DNA of 64,000 bases. Source: Tribonema minus. Taxonomy: Eukaryota; Sar; Xanthophyceae; Tribonematales; Tribonemataceae. The notes below the pieces were generated by a model. That model was not told the DNA's origin, searched no databases, and saw nothing but the letters and a program-made list of their open reading frames with translations. The translations under genes were made by a program, and so were the position numbers. Below, piece after piece: positions 35,992-46,253 of the stretch; within the stretch, counting starts at the first letter, position 1; each line of letters begins with the position of its first letter. The stretch lies in the NCBI GenBank assembly GCA_017506865.1, contig JAFCMP010000523.1, forward strand, positions 372,001-436,000. The letters run 5' to 3'.

Positions 35992-38900
35992 GAGTCAGGG
36001 CAGGGGCGCACAGAGCAGGTCTAGGTTTAGGAATAGGCGCCGGCAGCACTTGGCAGGGAGATCGTGATGCTCCATGCACGGTGGACCGGGGGATATGGTG
36101 CGCGGAAATGCGGTCGCGGCGCGGCGTGCGGCGGCACGGCCGATGGCAAGTCCTGTTCACCTCCGGTGCACATTGGCAGGCTGCGGTGCCGCCGTCGTAT
36201 TCATGTTCAGTCAAAGCGCGTGCGGCGTAGCAGCAGGGCGGCTTCCTTCCGCAAACATGGCGTACGTGCGGGCCCAAGCTGCTGCAGCAGCGCTCAACGC
36301 TTCGCAAAGCGCGCGCTCGTTCGCGACATGCACGATCACTCAAACACGGCCGCCGCTGCCAAAGCAGTGCACACCAGAAACAAACGATATAGAGATGACC
36401 CAGCTGCGTCAGCGCTCCCCCCCCCCCCAGCCCACACCACCACCGCCCCCTGCGCCACTCACCGAACCCCACATCGCCGCACAGCAGGCGGTCCATCGGA
36501 CGCTGGCGCCACACCATGTCCTGCTCGATCTCCTCCATGCAGCGCGCCTGGTCGGGCGTCGGCGCGTGCGGGAAGCGCGCGCAGAAGGCGGCGTAGTCGG
36601 GGCCGTCGGGCGCGCACGGCGCGCGCGCCGTCCCCGCGCGCCGCGCGTACAGCGCCATGACGTCCACCGCCTGCGCGCGCACCTTGGTCGCGACCTTCTC
36701 CTTGGCGCGCAGCCAGCGCGACGCGTCCGCGTAGCGCGAGAGCTTGACGCCGCGCGAGTCGCCCGCGCGGAAGCGCGTGAGGAGGCGGCTGTCGATGCGC
36801 GCGACCTGGCGCGGGGGGGGGGGGGAGGAAGGGGGGGGTGTGAGGGTGTGAGGGGTGAGGGGGCGGGTGTGTGTGTGAGGGGGGCAGGGGTGAGGGGGCC
36901 GGAGGGGGGGGCAATCACGTTGAGCGATGCTGTGTGACAGAGAGGCCGGGCCACTGCGTCGCGCGGCGCGGCGAGCGGCAGCGGTCGCGGGCAATGGCCG
37001 TGAGGCGTGCGAACCCGCGTGAAGGTGCGGGCGCAGGCGGCGATTGGCGCATGAGCGAATGCGCAGGGGTCGGAAGCGGTGGAGGTGTTCGGGTGCCGCA
37101 TGGCCGTCGCCACATCGCATGCGACACTTGCTCTGCGGATGAAATATATCAGGCATGGCGCAAACCAGCGGCGCGTGCCGCTGCAGATCGGCGCTTGTTG
37201 CGTTGCCGCACTTCGGGTGGTGATTGTGCCTGCTGAAGGCAAGGAAAGGCGCTGTAAAAAACATTGCAGCTGTTGTGTGCACAGGCGAGGCCAGCAACCT
37301 AGGAGCCCTGCACGCACGCAACTGCTGCAGCTGCTGCAAGCGCCTTGAAGAGCTGGAAATGTTATCAGGCTACATGTAGCTTGGACTGCAACATTCTGCC
37401 TAGTGCCATGTCTTGCTTCTTTCGACGAAATGGCCTGTTGTCGTAGTTTGCACAGCTAGTGTGGGCTGAGAGAGCGGTGCTTCACTCAAACTAGCCATAT
37501 CTGCACCCGTGCCTCCAGTCACAACGGGGTCACAACAGCCGCCCTTAGCCCCCCCCCCCCCGTATGCAGCAACGCTCAGCAAGCGCTCACCTCCACGACG
37601 CCATCCGCGAACTCCAGCTCAATGGCCTCCCACTCCGAGCCGTTGGCGACGGAGGTGACGGCGCGCTTGTAGCGGCACACGCCTATGTTCTCGTGCACCA
37701 GGTAGTCGCCCTCGTACGCGACGCGCTCCTTGCCGCGCGGCCCCACCGGCAGGCCGCCGCTGCGCATCGCCGCCGCCTCCGAGTCCTGGCGGCGGGGGCG
37801 GCGGCGCGGTGCGTACATGGTGAGAAAAGGGCACTGCAAGTGAATTGGGCATTTGATGCCCCAATTCGGGGACTTCATCATACACCGACCGCCATCCCTT
37901 CTACAAAGTCACTGCTTCCACGTAGCGGCGAGCGCGCGCACGGGCAGCAGAGGATGCAGCAGCGCTCAGCGTCAGGCAGGCTTGAGTGGTGTGATGCAGA
38001 GGGGCAGGTTCGGCGCCGGCGGTGTGAGGCGTTGTGGCATGCGGTGGCAGGCGGTGTCCTTCAGAGCGGTGGCGGTCGGGTTTGAGCCCTTCAATGCCAC
38101 CAAGGGACTGATTGACATTGCTTGCTTTTACTTTCATGGTTCATGAATTCATGAACGTGTGCTGTCCGAATGGTGTAAAGGGCGCGGGCGAATATGAACG
38201 CGGGCAGCCCATCAAGTCAGAGTCTGAGCCTCTTTTGAGTTGTGACGCAACGCGCCACGTGATAGTGATGAGCGACGCACGCTGTATTTCTATTGTTACA
38301 CACTGCAAACTTTACTCTGAAAGTGCTCAGCGAGTACTTGAAAATGACAAAACAGTGCTCAGCAGTATACCCAGTACATTCTTGATGTCTCTTAGTCTAG
38401 TGCTCAACATGCTCTTTGATATGTGTGACTGTACTGTCGGCTCTCTTGCCATGGCACTGCCCTTGCAACCTTGCTACATTTGAACCACAAGAGCAACCGG
38501 GACCAGTAATGAATTGGCTCTGCTGGTTCCAGATGCTGTATGGCACTGCTCATCCAAGGCATGCAGGAAGTGCATCAACGTTACTAGCCGTCGTCATAGC
38601 ATCATGCCACCATAAATCAACACTGGCCTGAATTCTGATAGAAGAAAGTTATCACAGGATGATGTCTCGACTCTTGCGGCGTTCACACAATCAGCCCAGG
38701 AAAGTGGCACCGCTCCGAATGCAGAGGCAAAGACTGCGATGCCTCGCATCCTCACGAGTCGTGTCTGCCGAGTCTCGCTTTGACTCACAAGTAAGCTGCC
38801 GAGTCGCAATCTATGGTGAGATAGCATGGCCGCAGGGCTTTTGTTGATTTCCCAATGAGTACAGGCGAGCACCCATGCTGAGCCATGTGATAGAAGCATT

Positions 38901-40321
38901 TTCAGGATGGCAATCAGTTGCAGCCCGCGTTCATGCGCCAGCCAATGATGAGCACTGTGACACGAGTCACAGTATGCAGCACTGGACCGATGGCCACTGG
39001 AGCAGTGCTGGCACCTGCGATGCCGCCATTGATTTTGTTGACGTAATGGCAGCTTTGAAGCTGCAACGTTAGCACTGCACACTGCGGCAACAGTGCTTGC
39101 TGACCGCAGGCGCCAGAGCTGCAGAGCGCTGATGACAAACTGCGCTATCACTGCTGCTACCTTTTGCCTGATGTAAGACGTCAGTAGGGACGGCTGCGCA
39201 AAAGCCGCAGCAGCCTCGCTTGTTGACAGCGTCCCTTGCGCGCTTTCCTCACCTGCTGTTGCTCCAGCTCCACAACGCTCAGCTGCTCTCCCCCATCACC
39301 TTCCCCCTGCCCCTCGCCCCCCTCCCCCTGCTCCTCACTGCTAGCCCCATTGCCCACTTCAGCCAGGCCGTCCTGCACCGCCACACTGCTGTCTGCGTCC
39401 GCGCTGACGGCCTTCGCGGCGCGTTTCCGTTTGGCTGCAGGCGCCATGACAGCGCCGCCAGCAGAGGCGGCCGCGCCGTTCGGCATCGTTGCTGCGTCAG
39501 TGCTCGGCAGTCCTGCGTCCTCCACCTGCGCTGCTGCCGAGCGCGCTGCTGGCGGCGATGTAGCGTCGGCGCCTGCCTTGCGCGCGCCAGCAGAGGTGGC
39601 GGCAGCTGCTGCTGCTTTCGCCGCTGCCGCTGCTCTCGCTGCTGCTGCCGCCGCCGCCGCCGCTTGCGCGGCGACAGCGCTGGGCGCCTGTATTCGCGCA
39701 GGCGCCGCAGGTACAGCGCCATTGGCCGCACCCGGATTTTTCTGCGCCCACATGGACCCCGGTGCGACCTTCGAATATAGGGCTGTACGGGTTGGGCGTC
39801 CCGGCGGCGCGGGCAACCCGTTCACCGAGGGCCGCGTTTTTCTTACGCCGCTGGGTGGCGGGGGCGTTGGGTCAATCAATGACGCTGCACTGATTGTTTT
39901 TCGAGCCCCATTGGCCTTTGATGGGCGCGGGTCTTCGAGGACAGGCCGCGTCTCCTCAGCGAGTTCAGAGGCTTTGCTTTTTCTTCGCCTGCCCGGAGGT
40001 GGCCCAGCTCCCACCGAGTCCTGCTCCAATGCTGAAGACATGTGCAGCGGCCGAGAACACCTGCAAGGAGGTAGCGGAGCGACGCCATCGGGCACGACTC
40101 AGTTAGCAGCTGCTGGCAACGCACGAAGCACTTGATGAGCCGCGCCAGCACAGCACTGAGTGGTTGAAGGCTCACCTGCGAAACAGCGGTGCCCGGGGCT
40201 CCCAAGCTGCGTTGCCATATGTACTATGTCGTAAACTACTGGAATGATGCAAAGTCGGTCGAAATGACAACGCCGCCGCGCCGTATGCCAACACGCAGCA
40301 GCCACAGAGGGAGCTTCTCAT
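31691..40321 (-). CDS. Plastid transcription-repair coupling factor (Mfd/TRCF-type helicase)
   Basis: Nine exons: 40176-40321, 39253-40060, 37591-37785, 36463-36805, 35762-35946, 34333-34677, 33562-33796, 32480-32799, 31691-32185; they sum to 1,024 codons, in frame. Exon 1 gives [20 protein letters not shown], a signal peptide ending in an ALSF motif, so plastid targeting is likely. Exon 2 is a long Ala/Pro-rich linker. Exon 3 holds the RNA-polymerase-interacting (CarD-like) domain ([19 protein letters not shown]). Helicase motifs follow: Walker A GDVGFGKT (493-500), motif Ia [16 protein letters not shown] box (592-595), [27 protein letters not shown], and QMRGRVGRS (759-767). Exon 9 is the TRCF C-terminal domain. 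Bacterial Mfd frees stalled RNA polymerase and recruits UvrA. The UvrB-like N-terminal module is absent, as I recall for plant plastid homologues. RecG, a relative, lacks the CarD-like domain. Confidence 0.93.
33761..34024. repeat. Tandem copies of the exon 7 acceptor in TRCF intron 6
   Basis: The true exon 7 start and acceptor lie at about 33761-33806. Decayed copies at about 33866-33911 and 33981-34024 repeat GTCG.AGATGCGC.GC.CGATG.AGAA, then CCTGCG. Between them run ATGAATGAATGGGTG units. The period is about 105-115 bp. Confidence 0.88.
34670..35110. repeat. Four tandem units with G-runs in TRCF intron 5, first one overlapping exon 6
   Basis: Units begin near 34670, 34789, 34905 and 35014. 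The first includes the exon 6 start and acceptor (CGCACCTGCGCGCAGCG), and the second repeats that string exactly. Each then has a GTGGCAGTGCACAG- or GCGTGTGCGTGCGA-like stretch and a G-run of 8 to more than 20. In the sense of the gene the G-runs are C-runs upstream of decoy acceptors. Confidence 0.8.
35636..35758. repeat. (CAG)n/(CGG)n microsatellite in TRCF intron 5
   Basis: An interrupted CAG tract with CGG and CAA units, immediately downstream of the exon 5 donor. The Gln-, Ser- and Ala-rich frames here are intronic. Confidence 0.9.
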
Positions 40322-40542
40322 GATGATGAGTGCTGCTGGGCAACGTGGCTCGCCTGGCTCAACGCACAGAACCTGTGTATCACACCATGGATGGATGTGG
40401 CGGCGAGTACTGTCGATGAAGCGGATGGCGAAAACGCCGCGGCTTTGCTACTGGTCCAAACTCAAGAGCACATAATGTTCAACTTCCAGCCAAACTTCAC
40501 TTTGGCCAGACGCACACACACACACACAGACGCGCGCTGGGC
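40322..40542. promoter_or_regulatory. Bidirectional promoter region shared by two plastid-protein genes
   Basis: 221 bp separate the ATG of TRCF (40321, minus) and the ATG of the small plastid membrane protein (40543, plus). A (CA)n run at about 40512-40528 lies just upstream of the plus-strand gene. Both products are predicted to enter the plastid, so shared control is plausible. Confidence 0.5.
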
Positions 40543-41745
40543 ATGTTCAGGTGAGCATCGCTTGCTATGTCGAAATTGTGCGATAGCTGCCCGCTCGCTT
40601 GCCGGCGATCGAGTTCATGGTCGTGAAGCAATGCTCCCTTCCTCGTCGTGAACAGATAATGTTGCGCGAGTTCTGGACTTGTCCATGTTCTGGCCCGGTG
40701 CTGCGTGATTACGAACGAGTGTTGTTTGTGATGTCAGGCACAGATTCTGCCAAACTGCCAGCTGCCGTCACTTGCAAGCTGCAGAACGTTGTCTGTCTGC
40801 TTTCAGTGTGGGATGCACATGTGTGAGCTTGCACGTGAGCAGCAGCCCGCTCAAGCTGAAGCTTGAGCTTCCATCCACCTCTGAGAGCGATCCTATTTAA
40901 AATGTCAACGATGCATATGTAGCAATCCCATTTGCCCATGAGCTTCTACTCTTCACAACTGCCTCGCCTGTTGCAGAAAAGCGGTTCTCGGCCTGGCGGC
41001 CCTTGCATGCGGCGCAAGCGCCTTCGTAGTGCTGCCAACACACAGCATTGCTCTGCGCGGAGCAGCAGCAGCACCTGCGCACCTGCCATCCGCAGCACAC
41101 GCACACATGCATACCAGTGCACCAGAGCAGTGTTCACAGCTGCTGCTGGCCGATGACACAACAGGGGACACGGTAGCAGACACTGTCGTCACTGGCCTGA
41201 CTGCAGCATCTGGACTCCTGTTTGTATTCCTGGTGCTAGGGAGCGCCTATCTGACATTCTCAGACTGGCAGGTGAGCTGTGGCTTACAGATCACTGGATG
41301 CTCCACATGGCAGTGTCCCATGATGGTATCGGGGGCAACATGATGATTTTTATGCAGCAAGAGGGCACTGACGTACCTGTACATGAGATTGGCTTGTACG
41401 TTGAAGACTTGTGTACTCTTATTGTTACTTGCAGCCATTACTTGGGATTGCATTGTGAAGGGCAGCTCTTAAAGCTGTAGAGCCCATTGCATTCATGTCG
41501 TATCACTACGCGCTGCAGCCCGTTTTACCAAGAACCAGTGCATGAAAGTGACTCTAACCTTCAGTTTTGTGCTCTTTATTTACCGCATGCGTCAGATGAA
41601 GCGAAGAGCAGATAAGTTTGATATTTTGGGGGCTCCGCCAAAGCCAGTGTCCCAGGGGGAGTTCAGGGAGGGGGGCAACCGATACTACCGCAGGCAGGCC
41701 AAAAAGGACAAGAGCCTGACGGAGGGAATAGAAGAGGAGGATTGA
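40543..41745 (+). CDS. Small plastid-targeted single-pass membrane protein, family not recognised
   Basis: Three exons: 40543-40550, 40977-41271, 41596-41745; 150 residues. Exon 1 is only 8 nt (ATGTTCAG|GTGAGC). It was chosen because exon 2 has no ATG in frame, and the join at phase 2 gives MFRKAVLGLAALACGASAF, a signal peptide ending exactly in ASAF, the classic cleavage motif of red-lineage complex plastids. A transit-like stretch rich in Ala, Ser and His follows (residues 20-52). One membrane helix comes next (TGLTAASGLLFVFLVLGSAY, about residues 75-94). The C-terminus is charged (MKRRADKFDILGAPPKPVSQ ... RYYRRQAKKDKSLTEGI). I do not recognise a domain. It could be a thylakoid or envelope assembly factor, but that is a guess. 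The gene shares a short promoter region with TRCF. Confidence 0.75.
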
Positions 41746-42321
41746 CCTGGCACAGACTACGCATGCACACATAACCCATCACATACAAATAGACCGGGGC
41801 AGCTGACAGACGAGTTCAGTGACAGACGAGTTCAGTTCTCGAGTCATGCTTTTGCTTTTGTGGGCCTGTTTTGTGCTGAGATGCTCATCGCAGTGGGATT
41901 ACGTTGCCTCTCGTGCCTTGGTTTGATGAGCTGTCGAGGTCATGAGCGTGGCTAGCGCAGTCGTACACAAGCAGCTTGCGACCGCAGTGCCACCAGACAG
42001 CAGAAGGCGCACCGCATGGGGTGCAACATTTTTGCGTTGTTCCTTTTTCTTCTTTTTGAATCTCGTGCATCCATCCAGCAGACTCACGTCGCCAGCTTCA
42101 GACCCAACGCCCCCTTCCGTCGGCTAGCCGCGACCATCGCCATCACACCCCATTCTATCACAGCTTGGAAAGCGGCAACGCATCGCGCATGCAAACGCAC
42201 ACACTGCATGCGAGTGTGCATCCGCGATCTACCGGCAGAGGTCGCAAGCGCCTGCGGCGTTCTTGTCGCAGCTCCGTTCCTTCACCTCCACGGTGCGCAT
42301 CGTCAGAGACACGGCACTAAG
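41746..42321. other. Convergent intergenic region, plastid membrane protein / THOC5
   Basis: 576 bp between facing stop codons. A 21-bp direct repeat, GACAGACGAGTTCAGT..., occurs twice at about 41805-41836. The plus-strand open frame running from here through 43803 is antisense to THOC5. No gene supported. Confidence 0.5.
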
Positions 42322-45300
42322 TCACCGGTGAATGAACGCCTCTGTGAGGGCGTCGTAGTGCAGCCGCGGCATCCGCGCGCGCCCCCTGCGCGCGCGCACG
42401 CCGCCGTCCGCCGCCGCCGCCGCACCGCCCGCCACCGATGCCGCCGCGCCCCCCGCCGCCAGCGCCTCCAGGCACGCGCACGCGCGCAGCAGCTGGTGCG
42501 TCAGCAGCGCGTCCCACGTCCGCACGTCGCGCCCCATGAGCTCCGCGCAGTGCGCGTTGACCTCCGCCTCCACGGCGTCGAGGTCCGCGGCGGCGACGGC
42601 GGCGCCGCCGCTGCCGCCGCTGCCGCGCCTGCCGCTGGCGCGCAGCTTGAACGCGGGCGCGACCAGCGGGTAGTCGGGGTGCACCTTGATGCGCGCGGCG
42701 ACCTCCGCGCCACCGGCGCGCAGCCTGCACGCGAACGCGCGCCGCCCCGTTGCCGCCGCCGCCAGCTCGCTGGGCGTGCTCGCGCGCCGCGCCGCCGCCG
42801 GCTGCGGCTGCGGCGGCGCGCGGATCGACAGCGGCCGCGACGCCGCCGCCGCCTCGCTGTCGTCCACGTCCATGGGCGACGGGCTGCCGCGCGCTGCCGA
42901 GGCGGTGGCGAGCGCTGCTGCGGCCGGGCTCGGCAGCGGCGTGTGGTGAGGCGTGGGGGCGACCTCCTGCCAGTTGGCGACGGCGCGCGGCGTTCCGGCG
43001 GCGGCGGGCGGAAACTGCGCGGCCAGCGAGGGCGCTGGCGCTGGGAGCGTGCCCGCTTTGAGCTGCAGAGGGCAGCACAAGAAACACGCGGCGCAGAGCG
43101 CGCGCTGGTGAGCCTGGGAGCACTTGACGCGAGGCCACCGCCCGTGCGCACGGGGCAGTTTTCGAAACTACAGTCATCTGCGTGGGGGTTGCGCACGCGC
43201 ATGACTACTGCATCGTCGCGTCGGCAGGCGTTTCAGGGCGCCAGCTGCGCGGCGTGCGAACGCACCTGCTGCAGCTGCGCCTCGAGCGCGGCGCGCGACG
43301 TGACGCGCGCGCGCACGCGCCCCACGACGGCGCGCGTCGACGGCTCCAGCGGCGCGCGCAGCTCCCACTCCGGCGCGTTGAAGTGGAAGCCCGCGAGCCA
43401 CTGCGCCCAGCGGTACGGGCGCGCGGGGACGTCGGCGGGGTACTCGAACACCCCGGCCGCGCCCACTCGCGCGCCGTACATCATGTGGTTCACGAGGTTG
43501 GGCGTGCGCAGCCCGTCGTCGCCCGGGAACAGCTCCGAGAGGACGTGGTCGGGGCCCTGCGGCACCGCCACGACCACCAGCGCCAGCCGCGGCATGTACT
43601 GGAAGCGCACGACGGCGGCGGGCGCCGCCGCGCTGCCGCCGTTGCCGCTGCCCACGCGCAGCTCCACCGCGCCCGCAGCGCACGTGATGAGGTCATTGAG
43701 CAGCGGCGGCGGCGGCGGCGCCGCAGCCACCACCGCCGCCGTCGCTGCGCCATTGTTGGTGGCGTCGCGGCCGTTGCCGCGCGTGGGGCTGGTGTCGTGG
43801 TGATGCTTGCGCCGCTTGGCGGAGGATGAGGGGGGTGGGGAGGGGGCGGGGGGCTCCGTGGGGGTGGCGCCGGGCGTGCGTGGCGAGCCGTGGCGCTGCG
43901 CCGCCTCCTCGCCCGAGGTGTACTGCACCTCCGGCACGATGGTCACCGACAGGTTCTGCTTCAGGCCTGCGCGCGCGCACACGTGTGGTGAAATTGCGGG
44001 GGGCATCGGTGGGCACGCACGAAGGGTAGACGATGACACACGCTGAGGATCTGCCTCTCACATCTGCGCTGTGTTGGAGGCGCACGCGTCGCCCCTTGGA
44101 AGCGCATGTCGAGATGACTACGTGCCACATTGCTGGAGATGCAGCAATCCTACTGCAAGGTGTTGCCGCACCTGAGCGCTGCAGCATCCGGATTGCGCTG
44201 CTGGCACGTCCACGCCTCTGGTGTACTTAATGCCGAGAAGAATAGCATCGCATCTTGCACCGCTACAGCAATATCACATGACATCACCTGCTCAGCGCCT
44301 TCAAATGATTGAGCCAAAATTCTCAGCATACTGTGCAGCTACTGCCCTCTGCGGCCTGAAATTATCCATCAACACCGTCAACACATGCCCGCCTATGGCA
44401 CACAGCGCGTCGCTGCTCATGGCCCTGACTGCATGCGCATGCCGCATGCATGTAAATAGTGCCGTACTATTAGTGCGTCATGCACAGCAGTATCACATAG
44501 AAGTTCACAAGCGCACACCACAGCGCCCATTGCAGCTGACCGCACACATCCGTCCGCGCATCAGCCGCAGCAGCGCTGCTCACCGTACGAGAACGCGTAC
44601 GCCTCGAGCTGGCAGAACAGCGTGAACAGCGGCTTGGGCAGGTCCGCGGCGCGGTGCTGCAGCGCGCGCCGCTCCGACTTGCCGCTGCGCATGTACGCCT
44701 GCAGCGGCTTGGACGCGTCCTCCAGCGCCGCGAGCGCGCGCGGCAGGCCCGCGAGCCAGCGCTGCTGCTCCGCGACGGACGCCGCCTGCGCGCGCGCGCG
44801 CTCCTGCAGCTCGCGCAGCTGCCGCGTCATCTTGTCGCGCGCAGTGAGCTCGCCCTTGAGGATCTGCGAGTGCGCAGCGGCGGCGGCGGCAGCGTGCATG
44901 TGCGCGTGAGGCGAGCGCGCGGCAGAGGGGTGCTGCGGCGGACGGGGCCGCGCGCATGGGCTCAGCCCTGCGCGCACAGGCGTTAGCGCTGTGCGCTCGT
45001 GGCTGGGCAGCCTCTTTGGGCGCTTAAAAAAGCCACGCTACCTGCATCGATAGCCCTCTCAGCACGAAGAGGGCTCTGACTGCGCAAGCGGGGCCGTCTG
45101 CTCGCGGAGCACGAGCTGTTCTGAGAGCGGGCGCGCGTACCTCCTGGTGGTTGGCGTGCGCGTCAGCGGAGACGGCGTCGTCCATGCTGGGCAGTATCGG
45201 CGCGCCCTCGTCGCGCGCCATCTTGTCCAGCTGCGGCGTGGGGTGGTCCCTGCACAGCTGTATCTCGCGCAGCAGGTGGTCGCGCTCGTACAGCAGGTTC

Positions 45301-45943
45301 TGCAGCTGCAGGTGCACGCCGTCCAGCTCCCTGCGGCGCTCCACGACCTGCGCGCGCAGCCAGATGGCGGGGGAGCAGCGTCAGCGAAATGGGTGTGTGA
45401 CGGCTGTGCGCCGCGGCGCAAGTGATGGGGTGATGACGTGTGATGCAGGCTCATGTGCGCCTGGGCTACTTGATTCGGTTATCGCGGCTTTCTGAGCGGC
45501 ATAGGTCGGCCACTGAGATGAACGCGCACATGCTGTTGTGGCGGTCAGCGAGCCAAATGTCATGGCTGGCACTGTCGTTGTCAATCACTGAAGGCTGGGT
45601 GGCGCTCATTCGCAACACTTCCAACACAACGTACATCACCAACAACTTGTGATGTTGCCCACCAAACACAACTGTGCATTGTAAAGATCTGATGGCCTCG
45701 CGTACGCCCGACTCTACTTGCCTTCTCTCGGCGCTCATGGAAGTGCAGGTGAGCGTCTCGGCTGGCAGCCTTCAGCTCCACCAGCATGAGGGTTGCATCT
45801 GTCAGCTCCTTGCGCAGCGCGTCGCTGGGATCCTTGATGTGAGCGCAGCTCGGAGACTGCTTCTTGAACTCGGCCATGACATTTTTCACGGCGACCTCGA
45901 ATCCCTCCTGCACACGCTGGTAGCGCGCCACCGTCGGATCCAT
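42322..45943 (-). CDS. THO complex subunit 5 (THOC5)
   Basis: Five exons: 45722-45943, 45141-45347, 44584-44863, 43266-43966, 42322-43062; in frame, 716 residues. THOC5 is part of the THO/TREX complex that couples transcription to mRNA export in the nucleus. Landmarks: VDxxHLQLQNLLYE-type motif as LDGVHLQLQNLLYERDHLLR (residues 82-101); a coiled coil in exons 2-3; FTLFCQLEAYAFSYG; LSELFPGDDGLRTPN; RPYRWAQWLAGFHF; KVHPDYPLVAPAFKL; AVEAEVNAHCAEL, then LLTHQLLRACACLE; and the end AFIHR, like the FSHR end I recall for animal THOC5. The N-terminus is shorter than in animals. Intron 1 uses a GC donor (AAG|GCAAGT). Two Ala/Pro/Ser-rich insertions (start of exon 4's second third and of exon 5) are probably disordered. 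Head-to-head with SURF2. Confidence 0.9.
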
Positions 45944-46253
45944 GGCTGCCTCTGACGTGAGGAGCTTGCTGCAAAAGGCCACGTAGCTGCGAACTCTGCT
46001 GCTTACGCCCCCCACTGTGCTCTGTTGCTAGTGTTAACGTATGTGTATCTACTCTCTATTCACCAGCAGGTGTTCCACCACCGGCACTGGCTGTCTGCGA
46101 TCAGCAGGTGTCTCGCGGCCGTGACCGATGCAGGCGTCCACCAACACGTCGACACGTCCGCGAATAGCCTTCGAAAGCTTCGTGCAGAAGTTGAAGAACA
46201 CAACTTCATCGCTTGAAGTTACGTTGTTTGGGAGCTTCCACACACAAAGCGCC
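45944..46253. promoter_or_regulatory. Bidirectional promoter region, THOC5 / SURF2
   Basis: 310 bp between divergent start codons. The sequence is less GC-rich than the flanking exons. A CGCTTGAAGTTACG sequence at about 46210 lies close to the SURF2 start. No clear TATA box. The assignment rests on layout. Confidence 0.45.

Noticed and set aside
35549-37339. 596-codon minus-strand open frame
   Set aside because: It reads through TRCF introns 3-5 in one frame. The real gene uses only 36463-36805 and 35762-35946 from it; the rest is simple repeats and C-rich tracts.
42016-43803. 595-codon plus-strand open frame, Arg/Ala-rich
   Set aside because: It is antisense to THOC5 exons 4 and 5, whose homology is clear; the open frame is a product of GC-rich codon use.
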